Positions 8,500 to 17,121 of a stretch of DNA of 64,000 bases are shown one piece after another. The position numbers and the translations under genes are program-made. The notes under the pieces were generated by a model that saw nothing but the letters and a program-made list of their open reading frames with translations, was not told the origin of the DNA and ran no database searches. Location: positions 806,001-870,000 of the forward strand of contig NZ_JBHEQA010000001.1 in assembly GCF_043678055.1 (NCBI RefSeq), read 5' to 3'. This DNA comes from Spongiimicrobium salis. GTDB lineage: Bacteria; Bacteroidota; Bacteroidia; Flavobacteriales; Flavobacteriaceae. Within the stretch, counting starts at the first letter, position 1; the number at the start of each line of letters is the position of its first letter.

Positions 8500-10014
8500 A
8501 TGAATATAGGTCATCCTTCATATTCCTTTTTTGATTACAAATCCACTTTTTGGATACCCTTTTTTTTAGGAGCATTGATCATTTTGACCGTGGTGCTTTA
8601 TCTTAACTTTCCATCTGCTTATAATCAGGGACTCTATCATTATCAAGGTTTAGTGATGAAAAACGGGGGATTGCCTTATACCGGTTTTATTGAAAAGAAG
8701 GGGCCAATGGGTTTATTGACCTATGCGCTAGCTTCTCTCATTTTTGGTGAAACAAGCATGGCCTACCGCTTTTTTGACCTTCTGATCCTAGGAATCATTG
8801 GTTTTTTTCTCTTTCGCTTATCCCAACTGAAGTATTCAAAATCCATTGGTTATATGGCCATTGTATTTTGGTTGCAACATGTACTTATTGATGGTCCGGG
8901 AAACACTGCCGATGTTACCAATATCATTACTGCCTGTTACGTTGCAGTTGCCTATTATATGATAGCTCCAACAGTGAAAAATCGTTATTTCCGCATTGGA
9001 ATACTGGTTGCGTTGGCCTGTTGGGTAAAACCTACCGCCTTACTTATAGCCGTTCCTCTTTTACTTCCGTTCTTGCGGAAATCTAAAAATGCATTGAACA
9101 TGTCCAAAAGGCAGGTAGCATTTCAATTCCTTTTAGGGTTAGGGATTCCCAGCATTGTTTTTACAACCTATTTATTACTCTCCAACACATTCTACGGTTT
9201 CTGGGAGGCCGTTGTATTGGATACTGTTTATAATTATGCGGGTAATGTATCCCGGATTAGTTTCCGGGTCTTGTCTAAAACGGGGAGAGCTTTCCTTCAT
9301 GATCCTGTACTTAGAATTGGCGGATTGTTAGGCTTGTTTATTTTTTCAAAAAATACTATGCTAAAACTTTTGACCATTGGCATAGGCCTCATGCTCATTG
9401 TAGAGGGAAGACTGTACCCCTATCAATATAGCATCTTATGGCCATTTTTGACCTTGGGTCTTATTGAAATGTTTACGACTTTACATTCTAGATTTTCAGA
9501 AAATAGGCAGAAAGTGTTCTTGGGTCTCTTCTGTATTCTCATGGCTTTTCCTCTTTTAAAAACGGGTCCAGTTTTTATTCGTGCAGGATTTGCCACCCCC
9601 AATTTTGATGCCGGACAAACTTTCTTGGCTCCAGATTTCAAAACCATGTACAGCTTCCGTAAACCGGTAGTTTCATATTTAAAAACACAAGTAAACCCTC
9701 AAGATGAAGTATTGGTATTGGGGCAAGATCCTAATATCTATCTAGAACTGGGCGCAATTACAAGCTGTAGATTGGCCAGAGAGGGTAGAATGCTTACAAA
9801 AGAGCCCACTTTCAAAACGCCCTCCCATATTGTGGCATGGCAAAAGGAATTAATTGCATATATGCAATCGAACAAAGCAGATTGGATCGTGGTCCTGAAA
9901 ACACTTCCCGGGCATTGGGCGAATTCTTATAGTCCAGAAATAAATAGTATTTTTTCAGAAAAATATGAATTGAAGCACACTACCGAAGGGCATTTAATTT
10001 ATAAAAAATCTTAG
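8500..10014 (+). CDS. Multi-spanning GT-C fold glycosyltransferase-like protein (GT39/ArnT-like)
   Basis: Integral membrane protein of 504 residues with roughly ten hydrophobic segments and a soluble C-terminal domain from about residue 380. The first extracytoplasmic loop (GLYHYQGLVMKNGGLPYTGF then EKKGPMG) resembles the donor-site loop of GT39/ArnT/PMT-type transferases, which use polyprenyl-phosphate sugars on the periplasmic side. In that family the loop usually starts Asp-Glu; here the equivalent positions read Asn-Gln, so either an acid elsewhere (for example the Glu before KKGP) is used or the enzyme differs. It sits just before a GT2 polyprenyl-phosphate glycosyltransferase, the expected source of its donor. 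The exact family is uncertain. Confidence 0.7.
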   Translation: MNIGHPSYSFFDYKSTFWIPFFLGALIILTVVLYLNFPSAYNQGLYHYQGLVMKNGGLPYTGFIEKKGPMGLLTYALASLIFGETSMAYRFFDLLILGIIGFFLFRLSQLKYSKSIGYMAIVFWLQHVLIDGPGNTADVTNIITACYVAVAYYMIAPTVKNRYFRIGILVALACWVKPTALLIAVPLLLPFLRKSKNALNMSKRQVAFQFLLGLGIPSIVFTTYLLLSNTFYGFWEAVVLDTVYNYAGNVSRISFRVLSKTGRAFLHDPVLRIGGLLGLFIFSKNTMLKLLTIGIGLMLIVEGRLYPYQYSILWPFLTLGLIEMFTTLHSRFSENRQKVFLGLFCILMAFPLLKTGPVFIRAGFATPNFDAGQTFLAPDFKTMYSFRKPVVSYLKTQVNPQDEVLVLGQDPNIYLELGAITSCRLAREGRMLTKEPTFKTPSHIVAWQKELIAYMQSNKADWIVVLKTLPGHWANSYSPEINSIFSEKYELKHTTEGHLIYKKS

Positions 10015-10018
10015 TCCC

Positions 10019-10972
10019 ATGATAAGCAATGATTCCATAATAATTTTAGCTCCATGTTACAATGAAGAGCTTAATATTATCAACTTTCTTCATGCTCTTG
10101 AAGAAAGTTGCGGGGTTTTAGATGCCTTATTTGAAGTAGTTATTGTGAATGATGGGTCGACCGATAAAACCGCACAGTTACTGGACACCTTTTCTTTTAC
10201 CTCCAAAAACATAGTACTTACTGTGTTGGAATTGGATTTTAATGTTGGGCATCAACAAGCTATTTTTCAAGGCTTGATGTATGCAAAAACCTCGACTTCA
10301 AAACAGTTCATAGTCTTGGATAGCGATGGCCAAGATGACACCAAGCTGATCCCTTCAATGATTGCGCAAAAAAACTGTGATGTGGTTCATATTATTCGAA
10401 AAAAAAGAAAAGAATCCTTTGTATTTAAACTTGGCTATGTCATTTATAAAATGATCTTTAAAATGATTACAGGCCAAGCGATACATTTTGGGAACTTTTG
10501 CTTATTGAACAGAACCATGTTACATCGTGTTACTACTTCTGGTTTTGTTCATTTTCCCGCTTTTCTTTCCAAATTCGCATCCCGTAGAGCATATATCGAG
10601 GCTGACAGAAATAAGAGAGGTCATGGAAAATCTAAAATGAATCTAGTGGATTTGCTAAACCATGCCATCAAATCTTTTATTGAATACTCGGAGCGACTCC
10701 TATTGGTATGTCTTTGGATATTTATATTTTTAGTCATTGGCCTGACTATTTTTGCGGCTTATATTTTATACCAAAAATTATTTACCAGCAATGCCATCCT
10801 GGGATGGGCAAGTACCATTACTTTAGGTTTATTTAATGGCGCATTAATTGCCTTAAGTGCATTTGTAATCGGAACACAATTACTGAAAAACTCGTATGGT
10901 CGCCATATGGATTTCTATGCGACCATTACAAAAAATAAGGGCATGTCTACCAAAACTGGGGAAAATGAATAG
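10019..10972 (+). CDS. GT2 polyprenyl-phosphate glycosyltransferase (DPM1/GtrB-like)
   Basis: Makes a polyprenyl-phosphate sugar from a nucleotide sugar at the cytoplasmic face of the inner membrane. The GT-A domain covers residues 1-230, with APCYNEELNI, VVIVNDGSTDKT and the metal-binding DSDGQDD. Two C-terminal membrane helices follow (about 232-255 and 270-292), the GtrB/ArnC/Dpm1 arrangement. The length of 317 residues is normal. The gene starts four bases after the preceding GT-C gene and its end overlaps the next one by 8 bases. This genetic linkage to two GT-C-type genes suggests that it supplies their lipid-linked donor. The sugar cannot be read from the sequence. Confidence 0.88.
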   Translation: MISNDSIIILAPCYNEELNIINFLHALEESCGVLDALFEVVIVNDGSTDKTAQLLDTFSFTSKNIVLTVLELDFNVGHQQAIFQGLMYAKTSTSKQFIVLDSDGQDDTKLIPSMIAQKNCDVVHIIRKKRKESFVFKLGYVIYKMIFKMITGQAIHFGNFCLLNRTMLHRVTTSGFVHFPAFLSKFASRRAYIEADRNKRGHGKSKMNLVDLLNHAIKSFIEYSERLLLVCLWIFIFLVIGLTIFAAYILYQKLFTSNAILGWASTITLGLFNGALIALSAFVIGTQLLKNSYGRHMDFYATITKNKGMSTKTGENE

Positions 10973-12230
10973 TTTTATGAAGACTCTTGGAACAAAACTA
11001 TTCACGAATACCATTGTCATCAAGCTTTGGATTTCCATTGCCATGGCCCTAATCATATTTAAAGGCGTAGTAAATGGTTGGAATACCACTACCGGGGATT
11101 TTAATAATTACTATGTATCGGCCAAACTTCTATCCCAAGGAGCATCCATTCATCAATTTTACGACAATGATTGGTTCAAAGGGGAAGCAGAATCTATGGG
11201 CATTCCAAAAGGGGCCAAGTTTTCTCCTTTCCCTCCGGTTACTGCCTATGTTTATCTGCCCTTAACCATATTCAAGCCCCTAATGGCCAAACGAATTTGG
11301 TTGATACTTAATGTTTTAATGCTAGTAATTCTACCCTTTAGAATTCGAAAAATAACAGGTTGGTCCTTAGAGCGGGCCATCTTTTTTCTATCCTTATTTA
11401 CTTTTCCTCTTGCCAGTTGCATAAATCTTGGGCAGTTGTATCTTTTTATCGGCTTTTTACTTATGGAGTTGTTTGGTCAAGACTACATGGCAAACAGAAC
11501 TAAATTAATTGGCTTCCTTATGGGTATCGTAACGGCATTAAAGTACCTGCCCATTATTTTTTTGGGGTACCTTTTAAAACACAAAAAAAGAATGAGCATA
11601 CTGGCTTACACCTTCTTGGGAATCGCAGTACCTACCTTGCTAGTCTATTTTTTGGATCAGGCAGCTTATGAAGCCTTTTTTCAACATTTCTCATCCCACA
11701 TACAAGGTAATGTTCCAGGGCAAGGCAAATATGCCGTGGCTTTTCAATCGATCGACTCCTTACTTAATAATTTATTTGTTTATGATTCATTGAAAAATCC
11801 AATTCCGATCGTAAATCAACCTATATTAAAGCCCCTAATAAAATATCTTTTCATCGGTATAATTCTTGGGTGCATGGGAGTTGTTTATAAAAAAAATCAC
11901 TATCAACTTACCCCGGTCATAGTATCTATTGGTATTATTGGAGTCTTTGTATTAATTCCAGCATCAGCATCCTATCACTTTTTACTATTATTATGGCCCA
12001 TTCTATATCTATTTAAATGGCTCATTTCTGTAAAATCAATGCAAGCACTAATAATCGTTTCGGCATTGATTTTTATAACGCTCACCATCCGACCAGATCA
12101 TATTCCAGACTTCAGTCAATTGCCAACAATCAATTTATTACTGCATTACCCAAGGTTTTGGGGCTTATTATGTGTATTTTTATTCCTTAGTTATTACCAT
12201 ATTAAATCTATGAAAAAGAATTATGGCTAA
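10965..12230 (+). CDS. GT87 / DUF2029 family membrane glycosyltransferase
   Basis: Polytopic protein of 421 residues with about ten membrane segments. It resembles the DUF2029/GT87 family (PimE-type mannosyltransferases that use polyprenyl-phosphate mannose). The first loop has GDFNNYYVSAKLLSQG, where the Asp matches the position of the catalytic acid in that family, and later segments contain NLGQLYLFIGFLL and ALKYLPIIFLGYLL. I chose the ATG at 10965, which overlaps the GT2 stop by 8 bases; the longer frame opened at 10896 lies well inside the GT2 gene, and an ATG at 10977 is also possible. The 3' end overlaps the next gene by 8 bases. It probably adds a sugar outside the cytoplasmic membrane. 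Confidence 0.78.
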   Translation: MNSFMKTLGTKLFTNTIVIKLWISIAMALIIFKGVVNGWNTTTGDFNNYYVSAKLLSQGASIHQFYDNDWFKGEAESMGIPKGAKFSPFPPVTAYVYLPLTIFKPLMAKRIWLILNVLMLVILPFRIRKITGWSLERAIFFLSLFTFPLASCINLGQLYLFIGFLLMELFGQDYMANRTKLIGFLMGIVTALKYLPIIFLGYLLKHKKRMSILAYTFLGIAVPTLLVYFLDQAAYEAFFQHFSSHIQGNVPGQGKYAVAFQSIDSLLNNLFVYDSLKNPIPIVNQPILKPLIKYLFIGIILGCMGVVYKKNHYQLTPVIVSIGIIGVFVLIPASASYHFLLLLWPILYLFKWLISVKSMQALIIVSALIFITLTIRPDHIPDFSQLPTINLLLHYPRFWGLLCVFLFLSYYHIKSMKKNYG

Positions 12231-13650
12231 ATTATTGTTTCTTCAAAATTTGGACTATGAATTTCTCGGTCCCATGTATATCTCATCCATGTTAAAAAAT
12301 CATGGCCATGAATGCGAATTGGCCATAGGTCAAACTTTTGAGGATTTTAAGGAAAGGATAGAAAGGTTTCAACCAGATTTGGTAGGTTTTTCCATTATGA
12401 GTGGCAGTCATTATTGGGGAAAAAACATTGCGGGCCAGATTAAGGAGCAATATGGCATCAAAAATATTTTTGGGGGCGCGCACCCTACTTTCTTCAAAGA
12501 TTTTATAGAAGAACCCGAGGTAGATTATCTGGTAAGAGGTGAAGGAGAAGAAACAATGAAAGAGATTATGGATAGGATCGATCGCAACGAGTCCTTTCAG
12601 GATGTTCCCAATGTATCTTTTATAGAAAACAATGAGAAGACCCATAACCCACTGCGGAATTTAAGGCCTGATCTAGATGACTATCCTTTTCCTGATCGCT
12701 CCCTTTATGACGATTTAAATAAGTTGGGAGAACGAAAAGTACGAAATGTAATTACATCAAGAGGCTGCCCTTTTCACTGTACCTTTTGTTTTGAGGATGC
12801 CATGCGTGACATGTACAAAGGAAAAGGCAAGTATGTTAGAATACGGGGAATAGATAGGGCTATAGCGGAATGTAAAAGACTTCTTGCAGAAACAAATGCC
12901 GAGATCATCTATTTTGCCGATGATGTGTTTGGCATGAAAAAGCAATGGCTCTATGAATTCTTGGAAGTATACAAGAAAGAGGTCAATGTAGAATTCATCT
13001 GTTTGGTAAGAGCCGATATTGTTGCTTCGGATGAACAATACGCCTATAAATTGGCAGAGGCAGGTTGTAAATCTGTTTTCTTTGGCATTGAATCAGGGAA
13101 TGAACAACTGAGAAATAAAATACTCAATAAACAATTAACGGATGAACAAATCTTAAAAGCTGCCAAATTGCTTCACGATGCCGGAATAACATTTAGAACC
13201 TATAACATTGTGGGACTGCCCGACGAAACCTTGGAAGATGCTTTTTCTACAGTAGAACTCAATATAAAAATTAAGGCAGACTATCCATGGTGCTCCATTT
13301 TTTCTCCTTTCCCGGGTACGGAGTTAACGGATTATGCCTTCAATAAGGGGTATTTAGGAAAAGAATTTGATTATGATTCCTTGGACAAGTCTTTCTTCTT
13401 AGAAACTAAATTGGATATTCCACATAAACGTGAGATTCAAAATTTACAAAAGTTCTTCCAAACCGTTGTCTTATGGCCGTGGACCTATCCTTTGATCAAG
13501 CGTTTGATCCGCTTGCCCTCCAACATCTTTTTCAGGGCTTGGTTTGGCCTGATTTACTTTCATGTATATATTAAATCGGAAAGACGTAATTTTTGGGAAA
13601 CGCTTAAATTTGCCTTAAAAAACTACAAGCATGTTTTGGTCAAAGAGTAG
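12223..13650 (+). CDS. B12-binding radical SAM protein
   Basis: Third cobalamin-type radical SAM enzyme, 475 residues. The B12-binding domain is complete (residues 1-140: LLFLQNLDYEFLGPMYISS, VGFSIMSGSH, IFGGAHPTF, LVRGEGEET). The cluster motif is CPFHCTFC at C182, C186 and C189, preceded by NVITSRG. The barrel has YFADDVFG, FFGIESGNEQ and YNIVGLPDE, which bind SAM in relatives. The C-terminal 100 residues are hydrophobic and basic and could contact membrane or lipid, as in lipid-modifying members such as HpnP and BchE. It overlaps the GT87 gene by 8 bases and ends the 13.6-kb run of same-strand genes. The substrate is unknown. Confidence 0.9.
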   Translation: MAKLLFLQNLDYEFLGPMYISSMLKNHGHECELAIGQTFEDFKERIERFQPDLVGFSIMSGSHYWGKNIAGQIKEQYGIKNIFGGAHPTFFKDFIEEPEVDYLVRGEGEETMKEIMDRIDRNESFQDVPNVSFIENNEKTHNPLRNLRPDLDDYPFPDRSLYDDLNKLGERKVRNVITSRGCPFHCTFCFEDAMRDMYKGKGKYVRIRGIDRAIAECKRLLAETNAEIIYFADDVFGMKKQWLYEFLEVYKKEVNVEFICLVRADIVASDEQYAYKLAEAGCKSVFFGIESGNEQLRNKILNKQLTDEQILKAAKLLHDAGITFRTYNIVGLPDETLEDAFSTVELNIKIKADYPWCSIFSPFPGTELTDYAFNKGYLGKEFDYDSLDKSFFLETKLDIPHKREIQNLQKFFQTVVLWPWTYPLIKRLIRLPSNIFFRAWFGLIYFHVYIKSERRNFWETLKFALKNYKHVLVKE

Positions 13651-14013
13651 TTTAATTAATATTGACCCAACAAATAAGAAATAGTATGTTGATTCCTTTC
13701 AAAGTTTGTCTGATTGTCAATACTTTGAATTTCAAGACATTGGAATCAAAGTGTATTGAAAGCCAATTCCCCGAACATTTTCGGAACATTCGAATCAGTG
13801 CAATGGTGCTACGACCATATTGTATGAAGACTCGTGTAAAATACATTTCATATTCTTCCAAATATTCTCGCCATGCATCTTCAATACATTTTAAACCCAG
13901 TATCATGTATATTCATGATAAACTTAAGTTTTCCTTAATCCGTTTTTTGCATCATACTATCTTCTTAACCCACAAATTGCCTAAGGCATAATTCTCATCG
14001 AAATAAAAGATAT
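13651..14013. other. Gap of 363 bases without a convincing gene
   Basis: AT-rich spacer that breaks an otherwise gene-dense region. Open frames on both strands (for example 13652-13906 reverse and 13662-13991 forward) are short, overlap each other and show no recognisable domain or normal codon use. A decayed gene is possible but I cannot identify one. The last 100 bases probably contain the promoter of the flippase gene, though I see no clean -33/-7 pair. Confidence 0.5.
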
Positions 14014-15201
14014 ATGAAGCTTGATCTATACAAATCATTTTCAAGATTAAAGATAGCTTCTTTATATGGTATAGGAAAACATATCGCTACGCTTTCCCAA
14101 TTGGTCATCTCTTATGTTATTATAAAAAAGCATTCGGATATTCTATGGGGTGAATATGTCGAATTCTTTTTATGGGTGAATCTAATTGTACTGTTCGCAT
14201 ATTTTGAAAACAAAAGTTTTTTATTAAAATCCTTCAGTGAATTACCTTCGAAAATTCATCAATCTTGGGTTACTAATTTTAATTCTAGAATTTTATTGTT
14301 TCTAGTCAGTCTAGGCATAATTCTCCTAGTACCATTATTTGAGCACTATCGCCTTCTCATTTCTTTATGGGCATTCTCGCTATTCTACAATCAATCTTTT
14401 GAAGTATTGATCCTCTACCAGAAGGATTTTAAGTTCAGTATTTTCGTGGAATCATTGCGCAGTATATTTATTATCGGCGCCATACTAATTTTTAATGGAA
14501 CATTGGATTTACGACTACTCTTGACTCTAGTAGTCATAGCTGGTATTCTAAAGGCGGTATGCTATAGTGTTTTCTATCTTAGAAAATTCACCAATGTCAA
14601 AATGAAAATCGACTTGCAAGTCATTGTACGATCTATTCCTTTTTTCCTTCCCATGCTCTTGGGTACTTTCAGATCTAGAATTGACACCTATTATGGCACT
14701 ATTTTCTTTACGAAATCCGAATTGAGTCATTATCAGATTTTTGTGAGCATTCTATCCCTAGCACAATTGGGGACTGCATATATTGTAAACCCTTATTTAA
14801 AAAACCTCTATCGCTTAAAAAGCATGGTTTTAAATAAAATACAAAGGCAATCAGCATGGATTGGTATTATTTCGGCTATTTTATTCTTACCCGTTCTATA
14901 TTTCACGACCCACTACGTTTATGGCTTTAATTTTACAATATTCAGTTATGCAATGGGATTCACTTTTGTGACCACCTTATTTTTACACATAATATTAGTA
15001 ACAGAGTTTTACAAGCGGGATCAACAATATACTATTGCCATAGTTATTGCAATCATTGCATTATTTCAAATTGTTTTAGGATACTATACTATTCCTCTCT
15101 ATAAAATTGAAGGTGCTCTTGCTATTAAAGTTATAGGTCAACTAATAAGTGTAGGGGCGTTATTTTATATAAAAAAGAGCAGGTGGAAAATTACCTCATA
15201 A
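14014..15201 (+). CDS. Polysaccharide flippase-like membrane protein (MOP superfamily)
   Basis: A 395-residue polytopic protein with about ten to twelve hydrophobic segments, few charges outside the loops, and the general pattern of Wzx/oligosaccharide flippases of the MOP exporter superfamily (paired helices in the first half, RSIPFFLPMLLGTFRSRID starting the second half). Such proteins move undecaprenyl-linked glycans across the inner membrane. It follows the glycosyltransferase/radical SAM block after a 363-base gap and faces the convergent APS kinase gene. The assignment rests on topology and context because Wzx sequences have no strict motif. Another polytopic lipid or glycan transporter cannot be excluded. 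Confidence 0.7.
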   Translation: MKLDLYKSFSRLKIASLYGIGKHIATLSQLVISYVIIKKHSDILWGEYVEFFLWVNLIVLFAYFENKSFLLKSFSELPSKIHQSWVTNFNSRILLFLVSLGIILLVPLFEHYRLLISLWAFSLFYNQSFEVLILYQKDFKFSIFVESLRSIFIIGAILIFNGTLDLRLLLTLVVIAGILKAVCYSVFYLRKFTNVKMKIDLQVIVRSIPFFLPMLLGTFRSRIDTYYGTIFFTKSELSHYQIFVSILSLAQLGTAYIVNPYLKNLYRLKSMVLNKIQRQSAWIGIISAILFLPVLYFTTHYVYGFNFTIFSYAMGFTFVTTLFLHIILVTEFYKRDQQYTIAIVIAIIALFQIVLGYYTIPLYKIEGALAIKVIGQLISVGALFYIKKSRWKITS

Positions 15202-15279
15202 GTGCACCAAAAGGTTTTAGGTAAAGTCCGACTTTTATGGCCGCCCCATTGCTTCAACATTATTGCCATTTCTCATATA

Positions 15280-15828
15280 CTACACGGTGCTATTCATTTT
15301 TTTTAAAATATATTTCAAAATTATTTGAATAGCCTCCGAGACATCCAATATGCTTGTATCGATTTCAAAAGTCGCATTTACGGGAGCTTCATAAGGTGCT
15401 GATATACCTGTGAAATTTTTTATTTCTCCATTTCGTGCTTTTTTATAAAACCCTTTCACATCTCTTGCCTCGCAAATTTCTATTGGGGTACTTACATATA
15501 CCTCAATATAATTATCACTGCCTGCGCGTTGTTTTACAAGTAGTCTATCTTTCTCATAAGGGGAAATAAAAGCTCCTATCACATTCACTTTTGCATCTAA
15601 AAATAGAGCTGCGGTCTCGCTTATTCGACGAATATTCTCTGAACGATCCGAGGGGGTGAATGTCAAGTCTTTGTTCAATCCCTTCCTGATTTTATCTCCG
15701 TCCAACACATAGGTGTGATGACCACGGGCCGTTAATTCCTTCTCCAAAGCATTTGCCAAGGTAGATTTCCCGGACCCAGAAAGCCCCGTAAACCATATAA
15801 CACAAGGAGTTTGTTCTTTATAATTCAT
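15280..15828 (-). CDS. cysC: Adenylylsulfate (APS) kinase
   Basis: Phosphorylates APS to PAPS, the universal sulfate donor. The 182-residue protein has a Walker A loop GLSGSGKS at residues 15-22, LDGDKIRKGLNKDL (the family usually reads DGDN, so Lys replaces Asn), the active-site ISPYEKDR and the substrate loop GFYKKARNGEIKNFTGISAPYE. It is a single-domain enzyme; no ATP sulfurylase (cysD/cysN or sat) is visible in the window. The gene is divergent from a PAPS-dependent sulfotransferase 300 bases away. This suggests that its PAPS feeds sulfation of the surface glycan rather than only assimilatory sulfate reduction. Confidence 0.92.
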   Translation of the reverse strand: MNYKEQTPCVIWFTGLSGSGKSTLANALEKELTARGHHTYVLDGDKIRKGLNKDLTFTPSDRSENIRRISETAALFLDAKVNVIGAFISPYEKDRLLVKQRAGSDNYIEVYVSTPIEICEARDVKGFYKKARNGEIKNFTGISAPYEAPVNATFEIDTSILDVSEAIQIILKYILKKMNSTV

Positions 15829-16128
15829 ATCCTATACATGTCCATACAAGAAAACCATAAAGATAGTTGTTTGATCAGAATACAAAAACAATTGTCCCTT
15901 ATCACTATTGTAAGTTTATTTTATATTTTGGATTCAGTTCTTAATTCTCATTTAAAAAGATACTAAGAGAAGGAATGTTTTTTCTTTACACAAAAATAGA
16001 GAAATTGGGATCAGTTAGGGTAATAGCTTCTCTTTCTTGTGAAAGTAGAAAGAAAAAAGACTTTTAAATGGAGTCATTGTAAATGAGAAACTGGTATTAT
16101 TCTCTATCTTCGTTCATAAATTGGACGA
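15829..16128. other. Divergent intergenic region between cysC and the sulfotransferase gene
   Basis: 300 bases of AT-rich DNA with no plausible coding frame. It should hold the divergent promoters for cysC (reverse) and the sulfotransferase (forward). A TATCTTCG at 16105-16112 matches seven of eight positions of the Bacteroidetes -7 element, but I find no -33 TTTG at normal distance. Confidence 0.4.
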
Positions 16129-16911
16129 ATGTCTGAGTTTCCCAAAAAAAATATCGTTGTAGTAGGATATCCTAAAAGTGGAACGCATTGGATTTGCAGA
16201 TTGGTTGGAGAATTAGCTGACTGTCCTATCCTAGGGGAATGGGGCTATTTTGATCAAAGTCAAAAAAAATATGAAGGATTAGAACGGATCTCCAAATTTC
16301 AATGCAGTAAATCCCATCATATCTACGATGAAATATTTTCTGCAAGTTCCGAAAGTATACATAAAATTATTTATGTCATACGGGATCCCAGAGATGTCGT
16401 AATCTCTGGGATGCACTACTTTGATTTCCTTCCCACAACATTTAGAACTTTTATTAAAAGACTACCCAAAGGAACCGCATTATATCACATGCTCAAAGGC
16501 TTTTTACATGCCTTTGTACCTTTAAAGTATCGAAAAAAACAAATGATAAAAGCAGTCTTAAAAGGGAATCCTAATTTAAATCGATGGTGTGCGATGTCTT
16601 GGAAAGCTCATTATACGCCTTATTTGGAGAAAAATATCCTATTTGTTTCTTATGAGAACATGCTGAGTCAGCCTTTAATAGAATGTAAAAAAATAACAGA
16701 GTATCTTGAATTAAGCCGCACTGATGAGGAAATATTAGATAGTATTTCCAAACAATCCTTTACCCATAGAAAAGCCGAAAGTCTGAAAAAAGAAGATACC
16801 AAACTCCTCCGAAAAGGACAATATGGGTATTGGAAAAATGAATTGACAACAGCAGAGAAGCAACTCTTTTTAAAAACATTGAAAAAAGAATTCTCACACT
16901 TCAAATATTGA
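16129..16911 (+). CDS. PAPS-dependent sulfotransferase
   Basis: Transfers sulfate from PAPS to a hydroxyl or amine. The 260-residue protein has all three landmark motifs of the cytosolic-type sulfotransferase family (Sulfotransfer_1). The 5'-phosphosulfate loop is YPKSGTHW at residues 14-21, the 3'-phosphate motif RDPRDVVIS starts at R85, and the C-terminal RKGQYGYWK at residues 228-236 corresponds to the classical RKGxxGDWK (Asp is Tyr here). There is no signal peptide, so it acts in the cytoplasm, probably on a lipid-linked or nucleotide-activated glycan intermediate. The neighbouring APS kinase supplies PAPS. The acceptor is not evident. Confidence 0.92.
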   Translation: MSEFPKKNIVVVGYPKSGTHWICRLVGELADCPILGEWGYFDQSQKKYEGLERISKFQCSKSHHIYDEIFSASSESIHKIIYVIRDPRDVVISGMHYFDFLPTTFRTFIKRLPKGTALYHMLKGFLHAFVPLKYRKKQMIKAVLKGNPNLNRWCAMSWKAHYTPYLEKNILFVSYENMLSQPLIECKKITEYLELSRTDEEILDSISKQSFTHRKAESLKKEDTKLLRKGQYGYWKNELTTAEKQLFLKTLKKEFSHFKY

Positions 16912-17121
16912 AAAATGATAGTATAGTGGGAAATAGATTTTTTCATCAAAGAACAAGGCTAAGGGCTCTTGTCTTAGAAACCACATGCATGTAAAAAGTT
17001 AAAATTTGCCTATTTTTGGGTAAAATCAAGGGTTTCTCGGATATTTATACGATACCGATAGCTATAAGATTCTCAACGCAAGGATTCTTACTAATGGTAT
17101 AAAAGCTATAAAGAAAATTAT

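Noticed and set aside
13652..13991. Opposing open frames of 84 and 109 codons in the gap after the third B12 radical SAM gene
   Set aside because: They overlap each other on opposite strands, have no recognisable domain and unusual composition.
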